From Aquabacter sp040755535 (GTDB lineage Bacteria; Pseudomonadota; Alphaproteobacteria; Rhizobiales; Xanthobacteraceae), in contig JBFMAV010000010.1 in NCBI GenBank assembly GCA_040755535.1, forward strand, positions 1 to 64,000: a stretch of 64,000 nt of DNA. Direction: 5' to 3'. Both the position numbers and the translations under genes were made by a program. Below, piece by piece: positions 55,786 to 64,000 of the stretch; the first letter of the stretch is position 1, and every line of letters begins with the position of its first letter. The notes below the pieces were generated by a model. It had not been told where the DNA came from, made no database searches, and saw only the letters and a list, made by a program, of their open reading frames with translations.

Positions 55786-58119
55786 ATGGCCCCGCAGCCT
55801 TTGTCCCCCGCGCCGTTCCGGGTGGAGGAAGCGAGCATCGCCGACCTGCATGCGGCGATCCGGGCCGGCACGACCACCTGCCTGGATGTGGTGGAGCAAT
55901 ATATCGCCCGCGTTCGGGCTTTTAACGGCCCAAGCGTGCGCCTCGTGACGGCGGATGGCGCGCCGATCCCGCCGGCGCCGGGCGCCGAGCGGGGCGAGGC
56001 GGCCCAGCGCTTTCCCACCGAAACGGTCAAGGCGGCGGACATCATGCCGGACCTGGAGCGCTATCGCGGCCCGCCGATCCAATATGGAGAGATGGCTCCG
56101 ACCGCCTCCGACCCCGACGTGATGCAGCAATATGGCTGGATCGTCGGCACGCCCGGGGCCGGGCAGGTCAATGCGCTCTCCACGCTCAATCTGCGGGGCG
56201 AGCGGTCTGTCACCTGCCGGGGCGATTATGACCTTCACCCCTCAAAGGGGCCTCTCCCGCCCGGCGCGCCACCCATCTGCGAAGTCTTCCGCCAGCTTCC
56301 CGATGCGCGCGAGCAGGCGGCGGCGCTGGATGCGCGCTATGGGCGCGCGCCCGACCTGGAGGCCATGCCCATGTATGGGGTGGTCTTCTCCTTCAAGGAT
56401 GCGTTCGACACCAAGGACATGCGCTCCACCGGCGGAGGGGACGCCGCCTACGACATGGACGTGCCGGCGCGCGACCATCTCCTGGTGGAGCAGTTGCGGC
56501 GCAAGGGCGCCATCATCTTCGCCAAGGCAGTGATGACGGAATATAACGGGCGCGCCGGCGACCCCGGCGGGCGCCACCAGGCCGAAACCTTCCTTCCCTC
56601 CGTGCTCGGCAACCAGCGCTCCTCCTGGGGCGGAACCGCCGTCAATCCTTACGACACCGCGCGCGCGGCCTCGCTCGGCTCCTCCTCCGGGTCCGGCGTG
56701 TCGGTGAGCACCAACATGGTCATGGTGAGCCTGGGGGAAGAGACGCGGGCCTCCTGCCGCGGCCCGTCCAACCACAATGCCGTCGCGCTGATCCTGCCCC
56801 ACAAGGCGATGCTCGGCTTCGACGGCGGGGCGATCGGCGCGGACATCCATGTGGACCGCACCGGAATCCATGGCCGCACCCTGGCGGATTGCGCCAAGGT
56901 GCTGGACGCCTTGAGGAATCCGGACGGCACCTATTACGACCCGCGCGACGTGTTCACCACCGTCCCGCGCCCGACCATCCTGCCCTCCTATGCCGCCCAT
57001 GTGGGCCGGCGCGCCGACCTGTCCGGGCTGCGCATCGGCATCGTGCGCGAATCCATGATCATCCCGCCGGGATCGTTGACGGAGCGGCCCATCGTCGAGG
57101 CGGCGGATCGCGAGATCAAGGCGGTGCTGCGCGACCGCCTCGGCGCCCATCTGGTGGAGAGCGCGCACCGCCACTGGACGCCCGACCCCAAAATCGAGCC
57201 CATGGCCGTGGATTTCCGCGCGGCGCTCGCCCGGCTCATCCCGGTCTTCATGCCGGACCTGCTCTATCGGCTCGGCCCGGACGGCGAGCCGCTTTACCCC
57301 GAGTTCGCGGCCGCCATCCGGCCCACCGAATTCCTGCCCGGCCGCGTGTTCGGCACCGGCGACATGGCCCCCATCGATTACATGGTGGCGCTGGCGGACG
57401 GCCTCATCCCGCCGCCGGAGGCGCTGGACCTCATGAGCATCCAGCCCCAGCAGCTTGCTCCGGCCTTCCGCTTTCACATCTCCCAATATCTCACGCGCCG
57501 GGCGCGGGACTGGGCGGAGAAGGGCTTTAACGAGACGCTGACCGACTGGGCGGCGCTCAATGCGCGCTCCAAATATTGGGGGGACGACCAGAAATCCGCC
57601 TTCGCGAACTGGGAGGAGGTCAGCGATCTGCGCAACCCGCTCGATCAGCGCCAGGGCATCAATGAGCGCATCATGCTGCGCGAATTGCTCCGGCGCCTCG
57701 ACATGATGGTGCTCTATGAAAACCGCCTGGACGCGCTGGTGCGCCTTCACACGCCCTTCGCCCCCGCTTTGATCGGCGGCGCCCCGCAGCCGCGCACCAT
57801 GGGCGCGCGCGATTCCGCCCGCGACCAGAATTTGTTGCCGGAATCCTTCGACGGACCCAATGCCGGGCTGACCGAGATCCTCGTGCCGGCGGGGTTCGTC
57901 ACCACGGTCTATGATCCGGTTCACGCCCTGGAGGCCGACGGCACGCGCTGGACGGCGCGCCTGTCCGACGTGCCCACCCTTCTGCCGGAGCCGGGCCTGC
58001 CCTTCTCCCTCGTGTTCCGCGCCGAGCCTGGGCGCGAGGACGCGCTGCTGGAAATCGCGTCCGCTTACGAGGCCGCCTCGCGCCGGCGCATCCCGCCGCC
58101 GCGTTTCGGGCCGCTTTGA
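55786..58119 (+). CDS. Very long amidase-signature family protein
   Basis: Protein of 777 residues; the family is usually 450-550. Ser-Ser-Lys elements are recognisable: FSFKDAFDTKD with catalytic Lys near 203, GSSSGSGVSVS near 299 with the cis-Ser, and the nucleophile region GEETRASCRGPSNHN near 321, where most amidases have GTDTGGSIRxPA. Extra segments lie before the Lys (about 60-190) and in the C-terminal third. ATG 55786 has AGGGAGG 5 bases upstream, better than GTG 55780. It converges on asparaginase with 3 bp between stops. Substrate is unknown. Confidence 0.82.
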   Translation: MAPQPLSPAPFRVEEASIADLHAAIRAGTTTCLDVVEQYIARVRAFNGPSVRLVTADGAPIPPAPGAERGEAAQRFPTETVKAADIMPDLERYRGPPIQYGEMAPTASDPDVMQQYGWIVGTPGAGQVNALSTLNLRGERSVTCRGDYDLHPSKGPLPPGAPPICEVFRQLPDAREQAAALDARYGRAPDLEAMPMYGVVFSFKDAFDTKDMRSTGGGDAAYDMDVPARDHLLVEQLRRKGAIIFAKAVMTEYNGRAGDPGGRHQAETFLPSVLGNQRSSWGGTAVNPYDTARAASLGSSSGSGVSVSTNMVMVSLGEETRASCRGPSNHNAVALILPHKAMLGFDGGAIGADIHVDRTGIHGRTLADCAKVLDALRNPDGTYYDPRDVFTTVPRPTILPSYAAHVGRRADLSGLRIGIVRESMIIPPGSLTERPIVEAADREIKAVLRDRLGAHLVESAHRHWTPDPKIEPMAVDFRAALARLIPVFMPDLLYRLGPDGEPLYPEFAAAIRPTEFLPGRVFGTGDMAPIDYMVALADGLIPPPEALDLMSIQPQQLAPAFRFHISQYLTRRARDWAEKGFNETLTDWAALNARSKYWGDDQKSAFANWEEVSDLRNPLDQRQGINERIMLRELLRRLDMMVLYENRLDALVRLHTPFAPALIGGAPQPRTMGARDSARDQNLLPESFDGPNAGLTEILVPAGFVTTVYDPVHALEADGTRWTARLSDVPTLLPEPGLPFSLVFRAEPGREDALLEIASAYEAASRRRIPPPRFGPL

Positions 58120-58122
58120 GGG

Positions 58123-59169
58123 TCAATCCGTGCGATCGAAAGCCGCCTGGATGAGGGCGGGCGCCGTGACCGCGTTGGCGAGGAGAAGCTGAAGCAGCAC
58201 GCGCGCCTTGGCCGGATTGTGCAGGCCCGCGGCGACGAGCCCCAACGCATCGTCGCTCACCTCGATGTTGCGCAGGACCGGGCCGACCGGACAGCGGCTC
58301 GCCCGCACGCCGACAATACCCTCCTTCGCCGCCTCTGCCAGGGCGCCGATCACCGCCCGCGCGCCGTTCCCGTCTCCCACCCCTGCGAGCACCAGGCCCC
58401 GGGCGCCGCCCGCGATGGCGGCTTTCGCCAGGGTCTCTTCCATGCCCGCATGGGCATGGAGAATGAAGACCCGCGGCAGCGGCGCCTCCTCCGGCAGGGG
58501 CAAAGTCAGGCGTGGGCCGGCCTCGCGCAGGAACACCACGCCATTGGGCGTGACATAGCCCAGGGCTCCCAGATTGGGCGAGCGGAAGGTCTCCACCTGG
58601 GTCGTGCTGGTCTTGGTCACATCGCGCGCGCCATGGATCGTGTCATTGAGAACCACCATGACCCCGCGCGCCCGGCTGTCGGGGTGGATCGCGACCATGA
58701 TCGCGGCCCGCAGATTTGCCGGTCCATCGGCCGATAGCGCGGTGGAGGGCCGCATGGCGCCCACCATCACCACCGGCTTGTCGGTGGCGAGCGTCAGATG
58801 CAGGAAGAGGGCGGTCTCCTCCATGGTGTCGGTGCCATGGGTGACGAGGAGGGCATCCACATCCTCCCGCGCCGCCACGTCGCGGATGCGGCGCGCGAGC
58901 GCGATCCATACCTCGTCCGTCATGTCCTGGCTGCCGATGGCCGCCACCTGCTCGAACGAGAGGCGCGCCATCTCCTCCACGCCGGGCACCGCCGCAATCA
59001 GGCTTTCCGCGCTGACCGCTCCCGCATTGTACCCGCCCTTCGACCGCGCATCCGCCGCACCGGCGATGGTGCCACCAGTGGATAGGATGACGACGCGGGG
59101 AAGGGGTAGGGGAGAGGCGGGAAAGGGGGGCATCGGGTCCAGGGAGTGTGAGTGGAATTGTCGATCCAT
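58123..59169 (-). CDS. L-asparaginase, type II-like
   Basis: Asparagine amidohydrolase of 348 residues. Active-site motifs are ILSTGGTIAGAADA near 30, the GSQDMTDEVW stretch, VTHGTDTMEETA near 120 and the Lys in DVTKTSTTQVETF near 195. No convincing signal peptide is seen, so the protein may be cytoplasmic despite its type II sequence. The start is uncertain: 59169 and 59133 fit family length, while ATG 59223 has the best ribosome site (AGGA, 6 bases). It is next to a convergent amidase; both release ammonia from amides. Confidence 0.87.
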   Translation of the reverse strand: MDRQFHSHSLDPMPPFPASPLPLPRVVILSTGGTIAGAADARSKGGYNAGAVSAESLIAAVPGVEEMARLSFEQVAAIGSQDMTDEVWIALARRIRDVAAREDVDALLVTHGTDTMEETALFLHLTLATDKPVVMVGAMRPSTALSADGPANLRAAIMVAIHPDSRARGVMVVLNDTIHGARDVTKTSTTQVETFRSPNLGALGYVTPNGVVFLREAGPRLTLPLPEEAPLPRVFILHAHAGMEETLAKAAIAGGARGLVLAGVGDGNGARAVIGALAEAAKEGIVGVRASRCPVGPVLRNIEVSDDALGLVAAGLHNPAKARVLLQLLLANAVTAPALIQAAFDRTD

Positions 59170-59605
59170 CGGAAGCCGGTAGCCACTGCGCGTCAAGTGC
59201 GCGGTTAGGATTCGGGAGGGCATGATCATCCTGATTCGAACCGCTGTGCGGGGCACAGTGCGGAGACGCCGCAGTTCGGTCGTGCGCGGCGCCGATCCGA
59301 TGCTCTTTTCAGCTTGGGCTTCGGTCCCGGTTCTGGTTTTCGCGGACGCCGCGTGCACGCGTGCGCCGTGCCCTCGGTGAGGAAACGACCTGCATCGCGC
59401 GGGCTATTGCCGGGTTTGTCTGAACCGACAATTGGCTTCCCTCACGCTCCACGCTATGTGTCGCCGGGAAGCCGACCCGCTGATCCTGCGGGCTTTCGGT
59501 GGAGCGCGCATGGATACCATCCGCCCTGCGCCCGGCGTCGGTGTGCAGTGGGCTTGGACAGATGTGACCGCTCGCACGTGATGCGGCCTGAGGGGATTAG
59601 TCGTG
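59170..59605. other. Noncoding stretch before the polysaccharide locus
   Basis: About 440 bp between the divergent asparaginase and epimerase genes. I see no RNA gene, repeat or strong palindrome. It should hold the promoters of both flanking genes. Its left edge may be coding if asparaginase starts at 59223. Confidence 0.5.
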
Positions 59606-60634
59606 ATGGAAATGAGGCCGGGGCCGCGCAAAGTCCTGATCACCGGAACCGCCGGATTCATTGGTTTTCATCTTGCCAGCCTTCTCCTTGCCGAGGGTTT
59701 CGAGGTCCAAGGCTTCGACGGCATGACGGATTATTACGACGTGACGCTGAAGCGGCGGCGCCACGCAATGCTATTGCAGAATCCGAATTTCAAGGCCGTA
59801 GAAGCGATGCTGGAGGATCAGGCGCGCTTCGACGCCATGGCCGACGCATTTCAACCCGAGGTGATCGTGCATCTCGCCGCCCAGGCGGGTGTGCGCTACA
59901 GCCTGGAAAATCCGCGGGCCTATCTCGACGCCAACGTGATCGGCACCTTCAATGTCATGGAGGCCGCGCGGCGGCTTGAGGTGAAGCACCTGTTGATGGC
60001 CTCCACCTCGTCCGTCTACGGGGCGAACGAGGACATGCCCTTCACCGAGACCGAGAAGGCGGACACGCAGCTCACCATCTATGCGGCCACCAAGAAGGCG
60101 AACGAGAGCATGGCGCATGCCTATGCGCATCTTTGGTCCCTTCCCACCACCATGTTCCGCTTCTTCACCGTCTACGGCACCTGGGGACGGCCGGACCTGG
60201 CGCTCTATAAGTTCGTCGCCGCGATCCTCGAGGACCGGCCGATCGACATCTACAATCACGGCGATATGTACCGCGACTTCACCTATGTGGATGATCTGGT
60301 GCGCGGTATCCGCCTGCTGATCGACGCCGTGCCCGAGCGCCCGGTCGACGGCGTGGTTCCGGAAGGCGACAGCCTCTCTCCGGTGGCGCCGTTCCGGATC
60401 GTGAATATCGGCAATTCCGACAAGGTGCGCCTGCTGGACTTCATCGACGCCATCGAAGAGTGCCTCGGCAAGACGGCGATCCGCAACTACATGGAGATGC
60501 AGAAGGGCGACGTTCCCGCCACCTGGGCGGATGCCAGCCTGCTGCAACGATTGACGGGCTACCGCCCCCACACCGACTTCCGGGACGGCATCGCGCGTTT
60601 TGTGGAATGGTATCGGGCATATTACGGGAAGTGA
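59606..60634 (+). CDS. UDP-glucuronate 4-epimerase-like NAD-dependent epimerase
   Basis: Extended SDR of 342 residues giving UDP-galacturonate from UDP-glucuronate. NAD motif TGTAGFIGFHLASLLL is near residue 13. Catalytic residues lie in ASTSSVYGAN (about 133) and YAATKKANE (about 155). The RFFTVYGTWGRPDLALYKF segment and the substrate loop HGDMYRDFTYVDD match the LpsL/CapI group. ATG 59606 has GAGGGG upstream; GTG 59603 and ATG 59612 are alternatives. First gene of the polysaccharide set, 17 bp before the dehydrogenase gene. Confidence 0.9.
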   Translation: MEMRPGPRKVLITGTAGFIGFHLASLLLAEGFEVQGFDGMTDYYDVTLKRRRHAMLLQNPNFKAVEAMLEDQARFDAMADAFQPEVIVHLAAQAGVRYSLENPRAYLDANVIGTFNVMEAARRLEVKHLLMASTSSVYGANEDMPFTETEKADTQLTIYAATKKANESMAHAYAHLWSLPTTMFRFFTVYGTWGRPDLALYKFVAAILEDRPIDIYNHGDMYRDFTYVDDLVRGIRLLIDAVPERPVDGVVPEGDSLSPVAPFRIVNIGNSDKVRLLDFIDAIEECLGKTAIRNYMEMQKGDVPATWADASLLQRLTGYRPHTDFRDGIARFVEWYRAYYGK

Positions 60635-60651
60635 TCCGGTCGGGGGCAGGA

Positions 60652-61929
60652 ATGGTCGCACCACCTCAGAAGACGCTGGCCATCGTCGGGCTCGGCTATG
60701 TGGGGCTGCCGCTGGCGGTGGAGTTCGGCAAGCACCGTCCGGTGGTCGGTTTCGACATCAACGGGCATCGCATCGCGGAATTGTCCGCGGGCCGCGACAG
60801 CACCCTGGAGGTGACGCCGGAGGAACTGGGGGAGGCGCGCCACCTGCGGTTTTCCTCCAACCTTGACGACATCCGCGCGGCGACCATCTTCATTGTGACC
60901 GTTCCGACCCCGGTGGACGTGCACAAGCGGCCGGACCTTGGGCCGCTGCTGCGCGCCTCGGAGACCGTGGGCAAGGTTCTGAAGGCCGGCGACATCGTCA
61001 TCTACGAAAGCACGGTCTATCCCGGCGCGACGGAGGACGATTGCGTACCGGTCCTGGAGCAGGTGTCCGGCCTGCGCTTCAACCGGGACTTCTTCTGCGG
61101 CTACTCGCCCGAGCGCATCAATCCGGGCGACAAGTCCCATCGTCTCCCCTCGATCCGCAAGGTCACGTCGGGTTCGACACCCGAGGTCGCGGACGAGGTC
61201 GATGCCCTCTACGCCTCCATCGTGACGGCCGGCACCTACAAGGCGGAATCGATCAAAGTGGCGGAGGCGGCAAAGGTGATCGAGAACGTCCAGCGCGACC
61301 TGAACATCGCGCTCATCAACGAACTCGCTATCATCTTCAACCGCATGGGCATCGACACCGAGGCCGTGCTGAAGGCCGCCGGCACCAAGTGGAACTTCCT
61401 GCCCTTCCGCCCCGGCCTCGTGGGCGGGCATTGCATCGGCGTCGATCCCTATTACCTCACCCATAAGGCCGAGGCGCTTGGATACCATCCGCAGGTGATC
61501 CTGGCCGGGCGCCGTATCAATGACGGGATGGGCGCCTATGTGGCCGGGCAGATGGTGAAGGCCATGCTGCGCAAGCGCATCCAGGTCCATGGGTCGCGCG
61601 TGCTGGTGCTGGGCCTGACCTTCAAGGAGAACTGCCCCGATCTCCGCAACACTCGCGTGGTGGACGTGATCAGCGAGCTTCGGGACTTTGACGTTCAGGT
61701 GGACGTGCACGACCCCTGGGCCGAAGCGGCCGCCGCCCGCCACGAATACGGGATCAATCTTATCGATACGCCGCATGACGGCGTCTATGACGGCGTCATG
61801 CTCGCGGTTGCGCACGATGCGTTTCGTGCAGGTGGGAGTGTGGCGGCCCGCCGCTACGGCAAGCCGCTTCATGTGCTGTATGATCTGAAGCACCTGCTGG
61901 GGAAACACGAATCAGATTTACGCCTTTAG
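60652..61929 (+). CDS. tviB: UDP-N-acetylhexosamine 6-dehydrogenase (TviB/WbpA group)
   Basis: Nucleotide-sugar dehydrogenase of 425 residues oxidising UDP-GlcNAc or UDP-GalNAc to the uronate. NAD motif IVGLGYVGLPLAVEFGK is at residues 10-26. The catalytic Cys is in GLVGGHCIGVDPYYL near 260, and the VTVPTPVD and STVYPGATE motifs fit the Vi-antigen type rather than UDP-glucose dehydrogenase. It follows the epimerase gene by 17 bp and precedes the methyltransferase gene by 42 bp. It supplies an aminouronic acid for surface polysaccharide. Confidence 0.9.
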   Translation: MVAPPQKTLAIVGLGYVGLPLAVEFGKHRPVVGFDINGHRIAELSAGRDSTLEVTPEELGEARHLRFSSNLDDIRAATIFIVTVPTPVDVHKRPDLGPLLRASETVGKVLKAGDIVIYESTVYPGATEDDCVPVLEQVSGLRFNRDFFCGYSPERINPGDKSHRLPSIRKVTSGSTPEVADEVDALYASIVTAGTYKAESIKVAEAAKVIENVQRDLNIALINELAIIFNRMGIDTEAVLKAAGTKWNFLPFRPGLVGGHCIGVDPYYLTHKAEALGYHPQVILAGRRINDGMGAYVAGQMVKAMLRKRIQVHGSRVLVLGLTFKENCPDLRNTRVVDVISELRDFDVQVDVHDPWAEAAAARHEYGINLIDTPHDGVYDGVMLAVAHDAFRAGGSVAARRYGKPLHVLYDLKHLLGKHESDLRL

Positions 61930-61971
61930 TGCCGGTCTCTCCGGGATGGGTTGCGCACAGTGGAGGGGGCT

Positions 61972-62733
61972 ATGTTGGCGAAGTTTGTTCTGTTGAACCG
62001 AAAGCTCTCCGCCACCCTCGACCGAGTTCTGCCTGATCGGTTCCGCCAAGACGGCAACAGTACCTTCCTACGCGATGTGCTGCCACAGGCCGTGCGCCCC
62101 AACGATCGAGTCTATGATCTGGGCGGAGGTTCACGCCCTTTTCTCTCCGTGGAACGGAAATCCGAACTAGGTGTACAGGTCGTCGGCCTAGACATCGATG
62201 CCGCCGAGCTGGCTGCAGCTCCAGCAGGTGCTTATGACCAGACCATTGCCCATGACCTGTGCACGTATGAGGGGGCGGGGGATGCGGATGTCATCATCTG
62301 CCAAGCGACGTTGGAACATGTCTCGGATACCGCGGGCGCGATGCGCGCCATGGCGTCCACTGTCCGGCCCGGAGGGCGTATTTTTATCTTCGCTCCGTGC
62401 CGCAACGCGATGTTCGCGCGCCTAAACCGCCTCCTCCCGGAGGGCGTGAAGCGGCGGATATTGTTCTTGCTCTTTCCTCAGAAGGGGGAGGGGCATGATG
62501 GGTTCAAGGCCTATTACGACCGCTGCACGCCGAGCCAGATCGAGGCATTGGCACACGCAAATGGACTACTGGTCGAAGAGCGGCGGCTGTTCTGGACGTC
62601 GTCCTATTTTTCCGTTTTGGTGCCGGCCTTTGTTGCGTGGCGCCTTATGCAGTTGCTGGCTTATTTCGTGGTGAAGGACGACGCGGCGGAGACCTTTATC
62701 TACGTGCTGCGCAAGCCGGAGCCGCCAATGTGA
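61972..62733 (+). CDS. Class I SAM-dependent methyltransferase
   Basis: Protein of 253 residues. The AdoMet motif VYDLGGGSRPF is near residue 47, the acidic loop GLDIDAAEL near 72, and CQATLEHVSD near 105. The C-terminus has a hydrophobic stretch (SVLVPAFVAWRLMQLLAYFV) that may touch the membrane. GGAGG precedes ATG 61972; TTG 61951 is less likely. Codon use is less GC-biased than in the genes to the left. Probable role is methylation of a sugar or lipid intermediate in polysaccharide synthesis. Confidence 0.8.
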   Translation: MLAKFVLLNRKLSATLDRVLPDRFRQDGNSTFLRDVLPQAVRPNDRVYDLGGGSRPFLSVERKSELGVQVVGLDIDAAELAAAPAGAYDQTIAHDLCTYEGAGDADVIICQATLEHVSDTAGAMRAMASTVRPGGRIFIFAPCRNAMFARLNRLLPEGVKRRILFLLFPQKGEGHDGFKAYYDRCTPSQIEALAHANGLLVEERRLFWTSSYFSVLVPAFVAWRLMQLLAYFVVKDDAAETFIYVLRKPEPPM

Positions 62734-62854
62734 GGCCCATTGGCAAGGGAGTTTGCCGGTTGAGGGTCTCTACGGTGTCGCAGCTCGGCGTTACGGCTGC
62801 TCAATGCGTCCCTTTCTCCACCTGTTTCATCCCCTGCCTGAGTCTGGAGTGACA

Positions 62855-64000
62855 TCAATAAGTTATGGTTGGGCTGACGACGTGCACCTGGCCGATCGCT
62901 CCTCCTTTATCCAAAGAACGGCCATCGTCGAAAAGGATGGCCCCCTTTTTGCGGCCGATCAGTGCCGGGCGCGGCGCGCGGACGATTTCAGGCATTTCAA
63001 CCAGGACTTTGATGTTTGAGAGCCACCAGCGGCTAAACAGAATGGCGGTTGATGGTGTATCGACGATGCGAGGTCTGATAGCGGAGATGGTGCCGTGAAG
63101 GTTCGGCCGGTCGTTGTTCCCAGAGATGATCAAGCCGTAACCATCTGGTGTGCCGCTTCCGGTGTTGCTGTCCATATCTATAATCGAAATACTGATATTG
63201 TATATGTCGGAGGGTGTCGGTGGTTGCGCTGTGCCAAGGTGGATCATGAGGCCGGCATTTTTGTTTCCAGATGATTTTGGTCGAACGATCCTAATCCTAT
63301 GCAGGACGTCACGCCAATTGTTTGGCTCTATATCAATGGCGCACTGTGGCGGTGATCCATTTGTATTTGTGTAGTATGAATCTTCAACGAGAAGGTCGGC
63401 GCCCGATATAATTGACATGCCTTGTCGGCGGTTATTATTTCCGCGAGGCCGAATGATGGTCACGTTTTGATTGACTGCATAGTCAGTGTCTTCCGGGCGC
63501 CCGATAGATCCCAGATAAATGCCATCACCCCAGCAATTGTCTGTTTGCGGATCTATGACTGTAATGTTCTTACAGCCGCGCAAGCTGATGCCCATTCCCC
63601 ACTCTCCTGTGGTGGCGGCATTAAGGTCGCGCCGGCCATTGCAGACAGGCCGCCTTAACAAAATGTCGTTCGCTCCAAGATGGCACCGGATCATCTGGTA
63701 AGATCCCGAATTGTGGGCCAGCATTTCCAGGCAAGCGGGACCCACGAACTCCCAATCCAGTCGGGGAGGGCATGTAATGCCGACCGGTGTGATATGGATT
63801 TTCTGGGACTGGCGGAAACGGGAATGCCGCTCCACCGCACGGTTCACCGCTCTTTGCAGCAACGCAGTTTCGTCCCCGATACCTTTAAGGCCCATCTGGC
63901 GGCATTCCAACACGCCGTTGGAGGCAATGGCGGAGAGTCTGATGCCTCCTTGGGTGGTCAGGTCATGATCGCTTCCTGCGGGAGGGGCGATCTGATAGGC
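62855..64000 (-). CDS. Right-handed beta-helix protein, 5'-truncated by window end
   Basis: The last 381 residues of a protein whose frame stays open to base 64000, so the start is outside the window. The visible beginning (LKGIGDETALLQRAVNRAVE) resembles the GDxTALLQ-type entry of pectate-lyase-3/tailspike beta-helices. Later parts show repeated short Asn/Gly-rich strands (KNITVIDPQTDNCWGDGIYL, NVTIIRPRGNNNRRQGMSII). It could be a polysaccharide lyase, epimerase or phage-type depolymerase. Base composition is much lower in GC than elsewhere (42% in 63361-63420), pointing to transfer. Confidence 0.75.
   Translation of the reverse strand, partial: AYQIAPPAGSDHDLTTQGGIRLSAIASNGVLECRQMGLKGIGDETALLQRAVNRAVERHSRFRQSQKIHITPVGITCPPRLDWEFVGPACLEMLAHNSGSYQMIRCHLGANDILLRRPVCNGRRDLNAATTGEWGMGISLRGCKNITVIDPQTDNCWGDGIYLGSIGRPEDTDYAVNQNVTIIRPRGNNNRRQGMSIISGADLLVEDSYYTNTNGSPPQCAIDIEPNNWRDVLHRIRIVRPKSSGNKNAGLMIHLGTAQPPTPSDIYNISISIIDMDSNTGSGTPDGYGLIISGNNDRPNLHGTISAIRPRIVDTPSTAILFSRWWLSNIKVLVEMPEIVRAPRPALIGRKKGAILFDDGRSLDKGGAIGQVHVVSPTITY

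Noticed and set aside
1..64000. CRISPR arrays, tRNA or rRNA genes, prophage
   Set aside because: No evenly spaced direct repeats, cloverleaf-like sequences, rRNA segments or phage structural gene runs were seen by eye; a dedicated scan could still find a small RNA.

Overview
The window looks like chromosome from a high-GC alphaproteobacterium of the order Hyphomicrobiales, most like Xanthobacteraceae (Xanthobacter/Azorhizobium type). The grounds are very GC-rich coding (one 60-base stretch near 16.3 kb is 82% GC), a Porin_2-type porin, the ubiG / DUF1178 / nitrilase / grxC / comF core block, FixK/FNR-type boxes, and the palindromic intergenic repeats (GTCATGGCCGG... and CTTAGAGC... families) typical of that order. 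Genus is an inference. I saw no rRNA, tRNA, CRISPR, IS or prophage genes.

Layout. 1-4.1 kb: cytochrome bd operon cydC(partial)-cydA-cydB-cydX, closed by a strong hairpin shared with a convergent operon. 4.3-9.2 kb: RND efflux pump, adaptor and DUF2892 membrane protein, transcribed leftward from a promoter shared with a SqrR/BigR-like ArsR regulator. 9.5-13.8 kb: chemoreceptor, XRE-cupin regulator and an alpha/beta hydrolase. 13.8-29.9 kb: a low-oxygen block of alcohol dehydrogenase, universal stress protein, two P-type ATPases, PHA synthase, two small proteins, a divergent MetK, a porin, a kinase, a cytochrome c and a flavin reductase. Five FNR/FixK-like boxes (TTGA-N6-TCAA type) sit at the promoters of this block. 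29.9-41.3 kb: leftward GntR-livGHMKF-acyl-CoA ligase-thiolase-fadJ cluster for import and beta-oxidation of a carboxylate. 41.5-46.0 kb: nitronate monooxygenase and core genes. 46.1-53.4 kb: carboxylate cluster of IclR, acyl-CoA ligase, two tandem PPC/DUF296 proteins and SDR, divergent from a TRAP transporter with fused DctQM. 53.4-59.2 kb: formyltransferase, UDP-xylose synthase, a very long amidase and an asparaginase. 59.6-64 kb: start of a polysaccharide locus (UDP-glucuronate epimerase, UDP-HexNAc dehydrogenase, methyltransferase, beta-helix protein cut by the window end), where base composition falls.

How it works together. Much of the left half fits life at low oxygen or with sulfide: a high-affinity, sulfide-tolerant oxidase, a persulfide-type regulator with efflux genes, and a FixK/FNR regulon that includes polyhydroxybutyrate synthesis and two cation pumps. 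The right half is carboxylate uptake and CoA activation, followed by nucleotide-sugar and exopolysaccharide genes.

The least explained parts are the HMA2-like / DUF5132-like / P-type ATPase / MetK-like module under predicted FixK control, the ligase-PPC-PPC-SDR operon, and the 118-bp repeat that appears to have landed in the leader of the second ATPase operon. All motif and alignment statements were made by eye.
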